Below are positions 43,033 through 50,991 of a stretch of DNA of 64,000 bases, piece after piece; the stretch's first letter is position 1; each line of letters begins with the position of its first letter. The stretch covers positions 3,929,501 to 3,993,500 of the forward strand of contig NC_014923.1 in assembly GCF_000185905.1 (NCBI RefSeq), written 5' to 3'. The translations under genes were made by a program, and so were the position numbers. This DNA is from Mesorhizobium ciceri biovar biserrulae WSM1271 (GTDB taxonomy: Bacteria; Pseudomonadota; Alphaproteobacteria; Rhizobiales; Rhizobiaceae). The notes under the pieces were generated by a model. It worked only from the letters and a program-made list of their open reading frames with translations, did not search any database and was not told the origin of the DNA.

Positions 43033-43542
43033 CGAGGTTTTTTTCTTCCGCCCGAGTTTGCCGCGCTGTTCGGCCAATTGCTTCCTGATTGTTGTCGACC
43101 ACTCTTTCGCCTTTGCCATAGTGAAACGGCGCCATTCGTTTGTTGCAGCTGCCCCTTCGAAATCCCCGGTAAAGGTCAGGCGATATGTGTTCGGATGAGA
43201 CGTGCCATCGCCAGCCTTCCCACGCTTCACTCGAATTATCCCTTTGAACTCGAGCTCACCGGTCGCATCGGCCACGTATTCGCCGGTCACGCCGTAGTCG
43301 ATGAACTGAGCATGGGTCACGACAAGCCGGCCGTTGCTAAGTGCACCGTGCGAGACGTGTTCAATTATCAACCGGAAGAGTGCCCTGTAGGCGTTGCCGC
43401 TAAGCGTGCGGAACGCGTCAGACTCCATGAAGTCGGCCGTCAAAGCCTGCCAGCCGTTTTCGTCGACAGGCGGCTTGGTGCGCTTCCTGACTAGATTGTA
43501 GGTCTTGCCCTTGGTGGTCCGATCTTTCTGACCGGCGCTCAA
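42976..43542 (-). CDS. phage replication-type or DNA-binding protein (putative)
   Basis: The 188-residue product starts MSAGQKDRTTKGKTYNLVRK. Its centre is a winged-helix-like layout: WQALTADFMESDAFRTLSGN, FRLIIEHVSHGALSNGRLVV, FIDYGVTGEYVADATGELEF and a following strand. This resembles phage replication initiator-like proteins. The last 25 residues (ending PEMPPLGNSEMRQAS) are encoded by repeat copies of the operator sequence. It overlaps the excisionase-like gene by four bases. Function is inferred only. Confidence 0.55.
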   Translation of the reverse strand: MSAGQKDRTTKGKTYNLVRKRTKPPVDENGWQALTADFMESDAFRTLSGNAYRALFRLIIEHVSHGALSNGRLVVTHAQFIDYGVTGEYVADATGELEFKGIIRVKRGKAGDGTSHPNTYRLTFTGDFEGAAATNEWRRFTMAKAKEWSTTIRKQLAEQRGKLGRKKKTSLRNPEMPPLGNSEMRQAS

Positions 43543-43769
43543 GCAGCAACCGCCTTCTTCTCATTGACGCTCATTTGAAGGCCAAGCCGGGCGGCGATCG
43601 GCGCCACCGGGACTACAATCCGGCCGCCAATCTTGATCGTTTCGAAGTCCCCTCTCTTCGCCGCGCTGTAGGCAGCGTTTCGGCCCAAATCGTAAAAAAC
43701 TGCGCCCGCAACCGGAACAGATACCGTTGGGCGCGCCAGAGCTTCATCAAGCGTCAAAGTGACCTCCAT
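43539..43769 (-). CDS. small winged-helix excisionase-like protein
   Basis: The 76-residue product starts MEVTLTLDEALARPTVSVPV. It has a MerR-type winged-helix layout (YDLGRNAAYSAAKRGDFETI, then KIGGRIVVPVAPIAARLGL). This is the pattern of small excisionases and DNA-binding adaptors. Its ATG at 43769 has aggtca upstream on the minus strand. It is divergent from the RHH gene and integrase operon across repeated operator sites. A role in directing excision is plausible. Confidence 0.65.
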   Translation of the reverse strand: MEVTLTLDEALARPTVSVPVAGAVFYDLGRNAAYSAAKRGDFETIKIGGRIVVPVAPIAARLGLQMSVNEKKAVAA

Positions 43770-43782
43770 TGGGTTATGCGGA

Positions 43783-43843
43783 ATATGTGCATATCTCGTT
43801 CTAAGCCAATTCGGCATTGTTCGCAACGCGGATATGTGCATAT
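43783..43843. promoter_or_regulatory. repeated operator sites between divergent genes
   Basis: The 12-mer ATATGTGCATAT occurs at 43783-43794 and 43832-43843, 49 bases apart, with mirrored flanks (ggaatatg... and ...catattcc). It lies in the divergent region between the excisionase-like gene and the ribbon-helix-helix gene, probably the binding sites of one of these proteins. Confidence 0.6.
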
Positions 43844-43873
43844 TCCCCAATTTCACACGAATGGGGACAGCCG

Positions 43874-44455
43874 ATGCCGAAGGGGTACAAGGGGCGCGAG
43901 AAGACTGAGCGGCTCCACATGCTCATTTCGCCTGAGGAGTTGGAGGCCGTCGACAATTGGCAACACGCAAACAAGGTTGCAACGAGATCGGACGCGATGC
44001 GCCGCCTTGTTCAGATTGGAATGCGAACGGTGCGGTCGATGCCGTCAATCGTCAAAGATGTGGCCGATGTTCTCGACCTTGCAGCAGAAGCAACAGATAT
44101 CCCTGAACTAGTCCTCGCCGGCTTGGAGGTGGAGGATGCCCCCCAAGTCGAGGTGGACAAAGCCATTGCTCATAGGCTCTTTGACTCCGTGAATTTCGTG
44201 TTCAACCGACAGATTGAAGCTCAGGACAATCTATTTCGCCTGCTCGTGGAAATAGCGCCACTCATAAACAACCCTGCGCTTTCGGAGGCGATCAAAGACG
44301 CCGACCGCCTAGCGGCGGAGGAGTATCCCAACGAAGAAGTCTTGCTGGCGATCGGCGCATCTCGCAAAGTTCAGCTTGAATGGTGGAGAAAGCGGAGAGA
44401 CAAAATCCAGGCCCAGCGCCAACAAGCCCATGAGAAACGCGAGGTGAGCGAATGA
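43874..44455 (+). CDS. ribbon-helix-helix (CopG-like) regulator
   Basis: The 193-residue product starts MPKGYKGREKTERLHMLISP. The N-terminal 45 residues fit a ribbon-helix-helix domain (RLHMLISPEELEAVDNWQHA, then RSDAMRRLVQIG). A long helical C-terminal region follows. It overlaps the integrase start by four bases (ATGA), so it is cotranscribed with int and probably controls it or the excisionase-like gene. The adjacent paired 12-mers are likely binding sites. Confidence 0.7.
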   Translation: MPKGYKGREKTERLHMLISPEELEAVDNWQHANKVATRSDAMRRLVQIGMRTVRSMPSIVKDVADVLDLAAEATDIPELVLAGLEVEDAPQVEVDKAIAHRLFDSVNFVFNRQIEAQDNLFRLLVEIAPLINNPALSEAIKDADRLAAEEYPNEEVLLAIGASRKVQLEWWRKRRDKIQAQRQQAHEKREVSE

Positions 44456-45657
44456 AAGGCCATATCCGCGAACGCAGCCCAGGCCATTGGGCAATCGTCC
44501 TCGACGTCGGCGAGATTGACCCGAAGACCGGCAAGAAAAAGCGAAAGTGGCATAGCTTCACCGGCACCAAGCGCGAGGCGCAGAAGGAATGCTCGCGCCT
44601 CATCACGGTTCTTGACCAAGGCCTCTATGTCGAGCCGACCAAGCAGACGGTAGCCGAGTTCCTGGACGAGTGGCTTGGCTTTATCAAGCCGTCGGTCGCA
44701 CCAAAGACGCTCGAACGCTATGCCGAGATTTGCCGAAAGGGGCTGGCGCCACTCATCGGCAACGTGATTCTGTCCAAACTGAAAACGGACCGGATTGACG
44801 CGGCCTTTACGACTGCACTGACGGCGCCACGCGTCGACCATCGCAAAAAGAAAGATGGCGGGCCGTCGAACGCCCTTCCGCCGCTGGCGCCGCGAACGGT
44901 CCATCATTACCGTCGAGTGCTGGTTAAGGCCCTAGGCCAGGCAGTGACCTGGGAGCGGCTGTCACGCAACCCGGCATTGGCGACGACGCCACCCAAGGTC
45001 GAGCGGCAGAAGATGCTCGCCTACGATGTCAGCCAGACAGCTACGCTGCTGGAAACCCTTCGGCCGACGAGGATGTATATCCCGATCCTGTTGGCGGTGA
45101 CGTGCGGCTTGCGTCGCGGAGAGATCCTTGCCCTTCGCTGGCGGCATCTGGAGCTTGGAGACAATCGCCGGCAGATGTCGATCGAAGAAAGCGCCGAGCA
45201 GACCAACGACGGCGTCAGGTACAAGGAGCCGAAGTCAGGGCGGGCGCGCACCGTGGCGCTGTCGGCCAGCACTGTCGCCGAACTGAAGGCGCATCGCGCG
45301 CGTCAGGCTGAGGAGCAGTTGCGCCTAGGAATTCGTCCGGACGCCGACAGCTTCGTTGTCGCCCAGGTCGATGGCCAGCCCCTCCAGCCCCGTTCCCTCA
45401 CGCATGAGTGGGTGCGCGTTCTCGGCAAGACATCCCTGCCCCGCATCCGATTCCACGATTTGCGGCATACCCACGCCACGCAGATGCTTTCGGCCGGCGT
45501 TCACCCGAAGATAGCAAGCGAGCGCTTGGGGCATTCGAACATCGGCATCACGCTAGACCTTTATTCGCATGTCATGCCAGGAATGCAGGCCGACGCAGCG
45601 GAGCAAGTTGACGTGGCATTGCAGGCGGCTATAAGCAGCGAGCGAAAAGGCAAATAG
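44452..45657 (+). CDS. int: phage tyrosine integrase
   Basis: The 401-residue product has an N-terminal arm-binding and SAM-like core-binding part (YVEPTKQTVAEFLDEWLGFI). The catalytic domain has the Arg in TCGLRRGEILALRW near residue 222, HDLRHTHATQ with His-x-x-Arg near residue 342, GHSNIGIT, and the nucleophile Tyr in LDLYSH near residue 373. All five catalytic positions are present. It integrates the phage into the tRNA-Ser gene lying 73 bases downstream and is transcribed toward it. Confidence 0.92.
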   Translation: MKGHIRERSPGHWAIVLDVGEIDPKTGKKKRKWHSFTGTKREAQKECSRLITVLDQGLYVEPTKQTVAEFLDEWLGFIKPSVAPKTLERYAEICRKGLAPLIGNVILSKLKTDRIDAAFTTALTAPRVDHRKKKDGGPSNALPPLAPRTVHHYRRVLVKALGQAVTWERLSRNPALATTPPKVERQKMLAYDVSQTATLLETLRPTRMYIPILLAVTCGLRRGEILALRWRHLELGDNRRQMSIEESAEQTNDGVRYKEPKSGRARTVALSASTVAELKAHRARQAEEQLRLGIRPDADSFVVAQVDGQPLQPRSLTHEWVRVLGKTSLPRIRFHDLRHTHATQMLSAGVHPKIASERLGHSNIGITLDLYSHVMPGMQADAAEQVDVALQAAISSERKGK

Positions 45658-45729
45658 TTGCAAAGTGCGTAGCAAAGGGCGTTTTGATGCCTGCCGCTAA
45701 TAGACAAAACCGCAAGGATTGCAATTAGT

Positions 45730-45769
45730 TGGAGGAATGGCCGAGCGGTTTAAGGCACCGGTCTTGAAA
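45730..45769 (+). repeat. attR: 40-bp repeat within the intact tRNA-Ser
   Basis: Exact copy of 8365-8404, covering the first 39 bases of the tRNA gene plus one base. The phage carries this 5' half and so restores a full tRNA gene at its right end. Confidence 0.93.
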
Positions 45770-45820
45770 ACCGGCGTGGGTGCAAGCTCACCGTGGGTTC
45801 GAATCCCACTTCCTCCGCCA
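45731..45820 (+). tRNA. tRNA-Ser(UGA)
   Basis: The 90-base gene folds with acceptor arm ggaggaa / ttcctcc, anticodon stem ccggt / accgg, loop cttgaaa with anticodon TGA, a long variable arm and the T-loop ggttcgaatcc. The sequence ends gcca, so the CCA tail is encoded. The 5' half is duplicated at 8365 by the prophage and the 3' end at 57733 by the second element. The promoter upstream is now phage-derived. Confidence 0.95.
45807..45820 (+). repeat. att site of element 2 within tRNA-Ser 3' end
   Basis: The 14-bp sequence cacttcctccgcca covers the last 14 bases of the tRNA gene. The same sequence at 57733-57746 marks the other end of element 2, after the P4-type integrase gene. Confidence 0.85.
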
Positions 45821-46376
45821 TGTTTTCAATAAAATCAATACGTTAACGGGTATATCGGATCTCGATCCACATTCCTACCCACATGGGATTATTTTCTTAT
45901 TTTGCGCGCACCGGGACTCGCAGGACGGCGGGCATAGAATGTTCCCGCACCGACGGCGACTCCCGCCCCTCGACCCCCTCCGTGCGGGACTCTGCGGGCG
46001 TTTTTTTGCCGCCCAGTTTTAAGTATGGCTTTTATATTTTATCCATTCGCCATACTTCCCCCTGACGCAGCGCATCCGTCGAATAGCTCTCCCTCCCGCC
46101 AATTCAAGATACGCCAGCCGTGCGGCCCCTATTCCATCCGGCTCGCTGAACGTGCCCCAGCGCGGTGCGCTGCCGACCTGCGAGGCCTTCCCTGGCGACA
46201 AAGATACAGCCTAAGTATACCTAGTAATGAATCGGATGAAGTAGCATTCGATATGTTCTTTGTAACCCGTTGATTTCATTGTGATATTTGTTTTTATGCC
46301 GGGGATTGCCGCGCGATATTCTGTGGTATTATTGCATTGTTCTTCGGTAATACTGCCGATCACAGGAGAATGCATT
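45821..46376 (+). other. region downstream of tRNA-Ser, upstream of alpA-like gene
   Basis: About 550 bases without a supported gene. There is a GC-rich stretch followed by seven T near 46000, which could act as a terminator, and AT-rich sequence from 46200 to 46370, which probably holds the promoter of the AlpA-type gene. Confidence 0.4.
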
Positions 46377-46580
46377 ATGCGCACCACAAATACTTTCATA
46401 AGGCGCCCAGATGTCGAAAGACTAACCGGGCTGAAGACCAGTTCGCTCTACGAGCAGATGAAGGAGGGGAATTTTCCCCGGCCGATTAAAATCGGGGCGA
46501 AGGCAGTCGCGTGGAGACTCGCTGACGTGACCGAATGGCAAGAACGCAAGATCGCCCAGCGCGACAGCGCTGCGGCGTGA
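46377..46580 (+). CDS. AlpA-type transcriptional regulator
   Basis: The 67-residue product is a single winged-helix domain: FIRRPDVERLTGLKTSSLYE, then MKEGNFPRPIKIGAKAVAWR and DVTEWQERKIAQRD. This is the standard Phage_AlpA/excisionase layout. In P4-like satellites AlpA-type proteins activate integrase or excision genes. Ribosome-binding site caggagaa lies seven bases before the ATG. It starts the plus-strand replication operon. Confidence 0.92.
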   Translation: MRTTNTFIRRPDVERLTGLKTSSLYEQMKEGNFPRPIKIGAKAVAWRLADVTEWQERKIAQRDSAAA

Positions 46581-46593
46581 GGAGGATACGAAG

Positions 46594-46971
46594 ATGGCCA
46601 AAGACGAAACTTCTCACACCCTTCTTCAAAAGGGCCTCGCCCCTGCTCTGCGGGCTCCGGAGCCCCCGCCGCCTCCGCGCAGCCAATACTTCGAGTCCTT
46701 CGTCGACTTCGTCTCGGACAAGGATTTGCACGAGGGCGCGCAGAACAGGAACGAAATCGCGTCGTTCGCCAAAGAGCAGTGGCGAACCGAGCAGCAGGAA
46801 GCCGCCAAGCGCGATTTGGAACTCCGGCGCGAGAAGGAAGCGAAGGTGGCGCGAGTCTTCGCTGCGTATCCGAACGTCCACGACGACCTCGAAGTGGCGT
46901 TGGGCCAGCACCCGTGGCTTGCCGACCTTCTACTATCTCTCTCAAGGAGTGACGCCCGTGAGCCAGAGTGA
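46594..46971 (+). CDS. hypothetical satellite protein
   Basis: The 125-residue product starts MAKDETSHTLLQKGLAPALR, has a Pro-rich stretch near residue 25, and then long charged helices (NRNEIASFAKEQWRTEQQEA, KRDLELRREKEAKVARVF). It follows the AlpA gene by 13 bases and overlaps the next gene by 14. Function unknown; the coiled-coil character suggests a DNA- or protein-binding role. Confidence 0.6.
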   Translation: MAKDETSHTLLQKGLAPALRAPEPPPPPRSQYFESFVDFVSDKDLHEGAQNRNEIASFAKEQWRTEQQEAAKRDLELRREKEAKVARVFAAYPNVHDDLEVALGQHPWLADLLLSLSRSDAREPE

Positions 46972-47374
46972 GATCGAGCAACAAGTCACTCGCATCCTCG
47001 ACAGCCTCGTCTACCCGCCCAACGGCGAAATCTTGGGCAGACAGTTGCTTGCCCATCTTAGGCCGGAGACGGCTGCTGCCGTGATGCGGGCGCTCGTCCA
47101 GCTATCCTGGGACTGGTCCGAATTCGTCGGGGAGTTTCAGCATAATTTGGCGCACCACCCGGAGGTGTGGATCACGGAACTAAAGCACATCGAGCCCGAC
47201 GAGAAGCTTCGGGCCGGTTTGGTGATGTTGCGAGAGATAAAAGCCGTGATGGCGGCGCTCGGCTGGGAACTGCCTCCCGAGACTGTTGAGAAGGAAGAGC
47301 GCGTTCTCCTTCTTTGCGAGCAGGAGCTTGAGCGGCGAGGCTTTGGGAACCAAGTGCCGCTGAGGCTGCTGTGA
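46958..47374 (+). CDS. hypothetical satellite protein
   Basis: The 138-residue product begins at a GTG (46958) that overlaps the previous gene's end. It reads VSQSEIEQQVTRILDSLVYP and is nearly all helical, with DWSEFVGEFQHNLAHHPEVW in the middle. A longer upstream frame exists but runs through the preceding gene. Ribosome-binding site aaggag lies eight bases before the GTG. Function unknown. Confidence 0.55.
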   Translation: MSQSEIEQQVTRILDSLVYPPNGEILGRQLLAHLRPETAAAVMRALVQLSWDWSEFVGEFQHNLAHHPEVWITELKHIEPDEKLRAGLVMLREIKAVMAALGWELPPETVEKEERVLLLCEQELERRGFGNQVPLRLL

Positions 47375-47476
47375 TGATCAGAACGCCGCGAGATCTTCCT
47401 GCGCTTGCGGCGCTCGCCTTTTTTCTGTGATCGTAATCGTGTGGGTCGTGCCGGCGGACCTGAAAGGAGGTTGGAA

Positions 47477-47704
47477 ATGGGAACGATAATCAACCTGAAT
47501 GAAGTGCGGGCGAAGTGGAGGGGGCCACCTGAGCCGCCAGTTGATGAGGCGTTTGTAGCCGCGTGGGAGCCTATCTTCGAGGCGCTGGAACTCGTGGAGA
47601 CAATTCAATTGCCGAAGACGGCGCGGGCGCGGCAACTGCTCCTGCGGGGATTGGGTGTGATGCTTGATCGGGAACAGAGGAGGTTGGGCCAGTGCGCGAA
47701 GTGA
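47477..47704 (+). CDS. small hypothetical protein preceding vapE-like gene
   Basis: The 75-residue product starts MGTIINLNEVRAKWRGPPEP and has a helical C-terminus with basic residues. A perfect ribosome-binding site, aaaggaggt, lies six bases before the ATG at 47477, which decides this start. It overlaps the vapE-like gene by 13 bases. Function unknown. Confidence 0.6.
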   Translation: MGTIINLNEVRAKWRGPPEPPVDEAFVAAWEPIFEALELVETIQLPKTARARQLLLRGLGVMLDREQRRLGQCAK

Positions 47705-49110
47705 TGAAAGCAGAGGCTGTGGATTGGGAGGTGGCGGGGCCGCTCACGGAGGAGGATATGGCGGGGCTGACGACGGAGGCCGACGCGGAGTGGAGGGCGT
47801 TTGAGCGCGGGCAAGAAAAGCCGACGGGGGGCGGCAACGGGCCGCTGGTGAAGATGTTTGCGGAGCAACTGACCCGAAAGCAGCAGGCTTCCGCAGTCCC
47901 CGCCAAAACGGAGGATACCGCGTCGGAATTTAGCCGAGTACGCAATCCATCTGGGATTTCGCCTTCGCTAAAGAACGCGATGAAGGGGATCCAGCAATTG
48001 GGCATAGTCTTCCGGTACGACAAGTTCCGGCAGCGCGTGACCTTCGAGGGTGCCGATCGCCATCTCGGCGTGACGATGGATCAGATCGTGCTGCATGTGC
48101 GGGAAGTGATCATCGAGCGGTTCGAATTCGACCCGGAGGCCCAGCACACCCGCGACGCGATCCAAATTCTGGCAATGCAGAATTCATTCGATCCGGTGCT
48201 TGACTACATCGACGCGCAGAAGTGGGACGGGGTGCCGAGGATCGACGCTTGGCTGAGCGTCTATCTCGGGGCGGAGGACAACGCACTCAACCGGGCGTTC
48301 GGGCGAGCGGTCTTGATCGCGGGCGTTCGGAGGGCGAGGCGTCCGGGCAGTAAGTGGGATTACGTTCTGGTGCTGGAAGGCGCGCAGGGCTTGGGAAAGT
48401 CGAGCGCCTTGAAGATAATGGCAGGGGGCGAGGAATTCTTCTCCGACGAGATCGTAATCGGTGTCAGTTACAAGGAGCAGCAAGAGCTCTTGGGTGGCCG
48501 ATGGATTGTGGAACTGCCGGAACTGGCGGGCCTGCGGAATGCTGACATTAGGGGCGTGAAGCAGTTCGTTTCGAAGCAGTTTGACCGAGGGAGGCCGGCA
48601 TTCGGGCGCTCGGTGGAGAACTTGCCTCGTAAATGCATCTTCATCGGCACGACGAACGACTCTCAGTACCTCCGCGACGCGACCGGGAACCGCAGGTTCT
48701 GGCCGGTGGTGGTGGGCAAAATTGATCTGAAAGGGTTGGCGGAAGATATGCTCCAGCTTTGGGCCGAAGCCGCAGAGGCGGAGCCGGACGCGCCGGACCC
48801 GCTCACCATTCCCGAGGGGCTGTGGACAGTGGCTGCAGAAAGGCAGGCTGAAAGGGTGGCGGGAGACCCCTGGGAGGATTTGTTGATGGGTGGCTTGGAG
48901 TCGATGGCGCAAATTGGGGCCGGTGAGATGCGAATATCCACGCAAACCATCTTCGAGCGAGTGCTGAAGCTAGACCTCGGCAACGCAAGAAATAGCTCCT
49001 CGCAGCGGCTGGCCGATTGCATGAGACGGCTGAGATGGGAGGGGCCGAAGTTGATCCGGTTCGATACGGGGCCGGCGCGGGGCTATTGGAAGACAATCGG
49101 GGATGAGTGA
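47692..49110 (+). CDS. VapE-type virulence-associated replication ATPase
   Basis: The 472-residue product has the VapE domain. The segment YIDAQKWDGVPRIDAWLSVY is followed by Walker A LEGAQGLGKSS near residue 230, ELPELAGLRNADIRGVKQFV, and the hallmark FIGTTNDSQYLRDATGNRRF near residue 325. The family contains D5-like superfamily 3 helicase-type ATPases used in satellite replication. GTG at 47692 has aggagg at eight-base spacing; an ATG at 47704 is the alternative. No primase domain is fused, so a host or helper primase may be used. Iteron-like repeats follow at 49131. Confidence 0.9.
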   Translation: MREVMKAEAVDWEVAGPLTEEDMAGLTTEADAEWRAFERGQEKPTGGGNGPLVKMFAEQLTRKQQASAVPAKTEDTASEFSRVRNPSGISPSLKNAMKGIQQLGIVFRYDKFRQRVTFEGADRHLGVTMDQIVLHVREVIIERFEFDPEAQHTRDAIQILAMQNSFDPVLDYIDAQKWDGVPRIDAWLSVYLGAEDNALNRAFGRAVLIAGVRRARRPGSKWDYVLVLEGAQGLGKSSALKIMAGGEEFFSDEIVIGVSYKEQQELLGGRWIVELPELAGLRNADIRGVKQFVSKQFDRGRPAFGRSVENLPRKCIFIGTTNDSQYLRDATGNRRFWPVVVGKIDLKGLAEDMLQLWAEAAEAEPDAPDPLTIPEGLWTVAAERQAERVAGDPWEDLLMGGLESMAQIGAGEMRISTQTIFERVLKLDLGNARNSSSQRLADCMRRLRWEGPKLIRFDTGPARGYWKTIGDE

Positions 49111-49130
49111 AGTATGGCTCTCGGTGGTTT

Positions 49131-49278
49131 GTAACGGCGTAACGGGTGTAACGGGTGCGCGCTATAGACTTCCCGTTCTGATATATCACATCCCCAATAC
49201 ATTATTTATCGGTGTTACAGATGTTACTACTGTTACAACAATGAAAATCAACAATAATTCGGGTAACATTGGCGTTAC
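49131..49278. repeat. iteron-like GTAAC/GTTAC repeats, candidate replication origin
   Basis: Three GTAAC copies at 49131, 49139 and 49148 face three GTTAC copies at 49214, 49223 and 49232, the latter spaced exactly nine bases. The stretch between them is AT-rich (49161-49213). A further GTAAC (49263) and GTTAC (49274) follow. This symmetrical layout downstream of the VapE-type gene looks like an origin region. Confidence 0.55.
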
Positions 49279-49322
49279 GCCCGGTGTAGCGCCGAAAGTC
49301 GACTGTCAGTGGAGCTAGAAAA

Positions 49323-49664
49323 ATGACCGAACCTGAAATCAGCGCGGCGCTGCGGAAGCTGCTGGACATCATGACCTCGCCAGAGGTGCCGGTTGCGCGC
49401 TCCATCGACGCCGCGAAAGCAATCATCGAGTATGAAGCTCCGCCCGAGGTGTTCGACCTCACTTACCAGTTCCTGATGGGAGTGGCGGAGGACCCCAAGC
49501 AAGATGTCGGCCTGCAATTGAAGGCGCTGGAACTGCTTCGCAAAGTCGAGGCGCGGCGCGTGTCGCCCGGGACGACGAAGGGGGCGGACCCGATGGAGGG
49601 TCTCGGACTGCGGCTGGAGGCGGCGCGGCTGAGAGTGGAGGCGAAGCGAAAGGCACTGAATTAG
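49323..49664 (+). CDS. hypothetical helical protein
   Basis: The 113-residue product starts MTEPEISAALRKLLDIMTSP. It is all helical with heptad-like spacing (GLQLKALELLRKVEARRVSP) and a basic C-terminus. Ribosome-binding site ggagctagaaaa is weak. It sits alone after the iteron-like repeats. In PICI-type satellites a small-terminase-like protein takes this position, but I see no clear HTH. Function unknown. Confidence 0.55.
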   Translation: MTEPEISAALRKLLDIMTSPEVPVARSIDAAKAIIEYEAPPEVFDLTYQFLMGVAEDPKQDVGLQLKALELLRKVEARRVSPGTTKGADPMEGLGLRLEAARLRVEAKRKALN

Positions 49665-49773
49665 AACTTGCCAATCAGACTGCCGCTTGCGTCCACACTT
49701 AGCTTGCATGAATACTACCCCAAAGCTTCCGGGCTAATAAAGTCTCGGGTTTGGCGAGATCTTGGGGGGAACC

Positions 49774-50982
49774 ATGCCAATCAAATTTACAGACGGCGGA
49801 TATCCCGCCAGGTTCAATGTTCCTAACCAGCGATGGAGTAGGACATTTCGCACTCAGGAAGAACTGCATAAGTTCCTGACGTCTGAAATCACGCATTGGG
49901 GAGAGCAGAACCAACCGAGGCATTTTCCCCTTCCAGGGGGGCCTGCGGGCCTTCAATTCCTCGATCCCCTCACAACGAGGATATTTCAAGACGCGCTAAA
50001 TACTGGACCTCAACTCGAAGAGGCACTCAAAATTGTGGAAGAGCGGGGCGCGATTTTGAGCGAAGGCTTACACGGACGCCTGCTCAGCAAGCTGAAGGCT
50101 GAAAAGCCCAACCTGTACCCCGGCGCCGTTGCCTCAATAGCTGTCAATCTCGGACCTAGCAATGCGTGGCCCGACCAAGGCGGTCGTCAGCCATTCCCTT
50201 GGGCTTTGTGGTTGTCTGGGCTTGGCGCCGTAATGGAACTGAAGCCGTCGACAGTGACCAAGGCCGAGGCCGACCAATTGACTAGTATTGTGGGCGATGC
50301 GCTCGCTCATCGAGACGAGGCGGAGGAGATAAAGCGCGGTTTTGAAATTTGGCGCGAGAAGACCCAAACCGATACCGGGGCCGATATCGACAAGTTCCGC
50401 AAAAGCTCTTCCGATGCCGTCAAATACGCCCAAGCGCAGCTAGCGCAAGCCCTAGCTGACTCCAACGACCGGATATTAGAACTTGAGGACAAGGTGCGAA
50501 ATCGCCTCATTCTAGAGGCGCCGACAACCTACTGGTCGAACAAAGCAAACGATCACGTGAAAATAGCGCTCGGGTTCGGTGCTCTATTCCTGCTCGGTCT
50601 CGGAGGCGGAACATATTGGCTGACACATTACGGTGTTGATCTGGTTGCAAACGCCCATCAACGTATCGTCGGAACTGGTCAAGACGCAGGTCTACTTGCC
50701 CTCGTGCCGCTTGCGTTCGTTACGCTCCCCACACTGGCCTTCGCTTGGTTGCTACGGCACGTCAGCCGGGTAATTGTCCAAAACCTTGCCCTCGGTGCAG
50801 ACGCCCGCATCCGAGGCACAATCGCTGCGACCTATAGCGCTCTTACTGCAGATCAAGCCGCAACGCCGGCTGAGTTGGCGATTGTCTTCAACGCCCTTTT
50901 TCGTCCGGTGGATGGCAGCACTCACTCCGAAATCGCCCCCCCAAACTTGTCAGACCTGTTGGAGATGGCCGGGAGGAAATAA
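49774..50982 (+). CDS. membrane protein with DUF6161-like C-terminus
   Basis: The 402-residue product starts MPIKFTDGGYPARFNVPNQR. Its soluble N-terminal part is followed by a helical coiled-coil region near residues 180-245 (DAVKYAQAQLAQALADSNDR). Then come YWSNKANDHVKIALGFGALF, a first membrane segment, and a second one near residue 310-330 (LVPLAFVTLPTLAFAWLLRH). The last 80 residues, NLALGADARIRGTIAATYSA and IVFNALFRPVDG, match DUF6161 as I know it. The layout of a soluble sensor plus two helices suggests a membrane-acting accessory or defence protein, but no activity is established. Confidence 0.65.
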   Translation: MPIKFTDGGYPARFNVPNQRWSRTFRTQEELHKFLTSEITHWGEQNQPRHFPLPGGPAGLQFLDPLTTRIFQDALNTGPQLEEALKIVEERGAILSEGLHGRLLSKLKAEKPNLYPGAVASIAVNLGPSNAWPDQGGRQPFPWALWLSGLGAVMELKPSTVTKAEADQLTSIVGDALAHRDEAEEIKRGFEIWREKTQTDTGADIDKFRKSSSDAVKYAQAQLAQALADSNDRILELEDKVRNRLILEAPTTYWSNKANDHVKIALGFGALFLLGLGGGTYWLTHYGVDLVANAHQRIVGTGQDAGLLALVPLAFVTLPTLAFAWLLRHVSRVIVQNLALGADARIRGTIAATYSALTADQAATPAELAIVFNALFRPVDGSTHSEIAPPNLSDLLEMAGRK

Positions 50983-50991
50983 GAGGGGTGG

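Larger units (their letters stand above)
8365..45769 (+). mobile_element. podovirus-type prophage integrated in tRNA-Ser
   Basis: The element is bounded by identical 40-bp direct repeats (8365-8404 and 45730-45769) that equal the 5' half of tRNA-Ser(UGA) through the anticodon loop. It contains a full set of short-tailed phage genes: terminase, portal, scaffold, capsid, adaptor, tail, ejection proteins, lysis genes and a tyrosine integrase adjacent to the right boundary. No tape measure, tail tube or sheath gene is visible. Structural genes appear intact, so the prophage could be inducible. The left arm shows decay, including a frameshifted HNH gene, and carries accessory genes. Confidence 0.9.

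Noticed and set aside
45990..46020. GC-rich stretch followed by seven T, possible terminator after tRNA-Ser
   Set aside because: Only a partial six-base stem could be drawn and it does not abut the T run, so it is not listed as a terminator.
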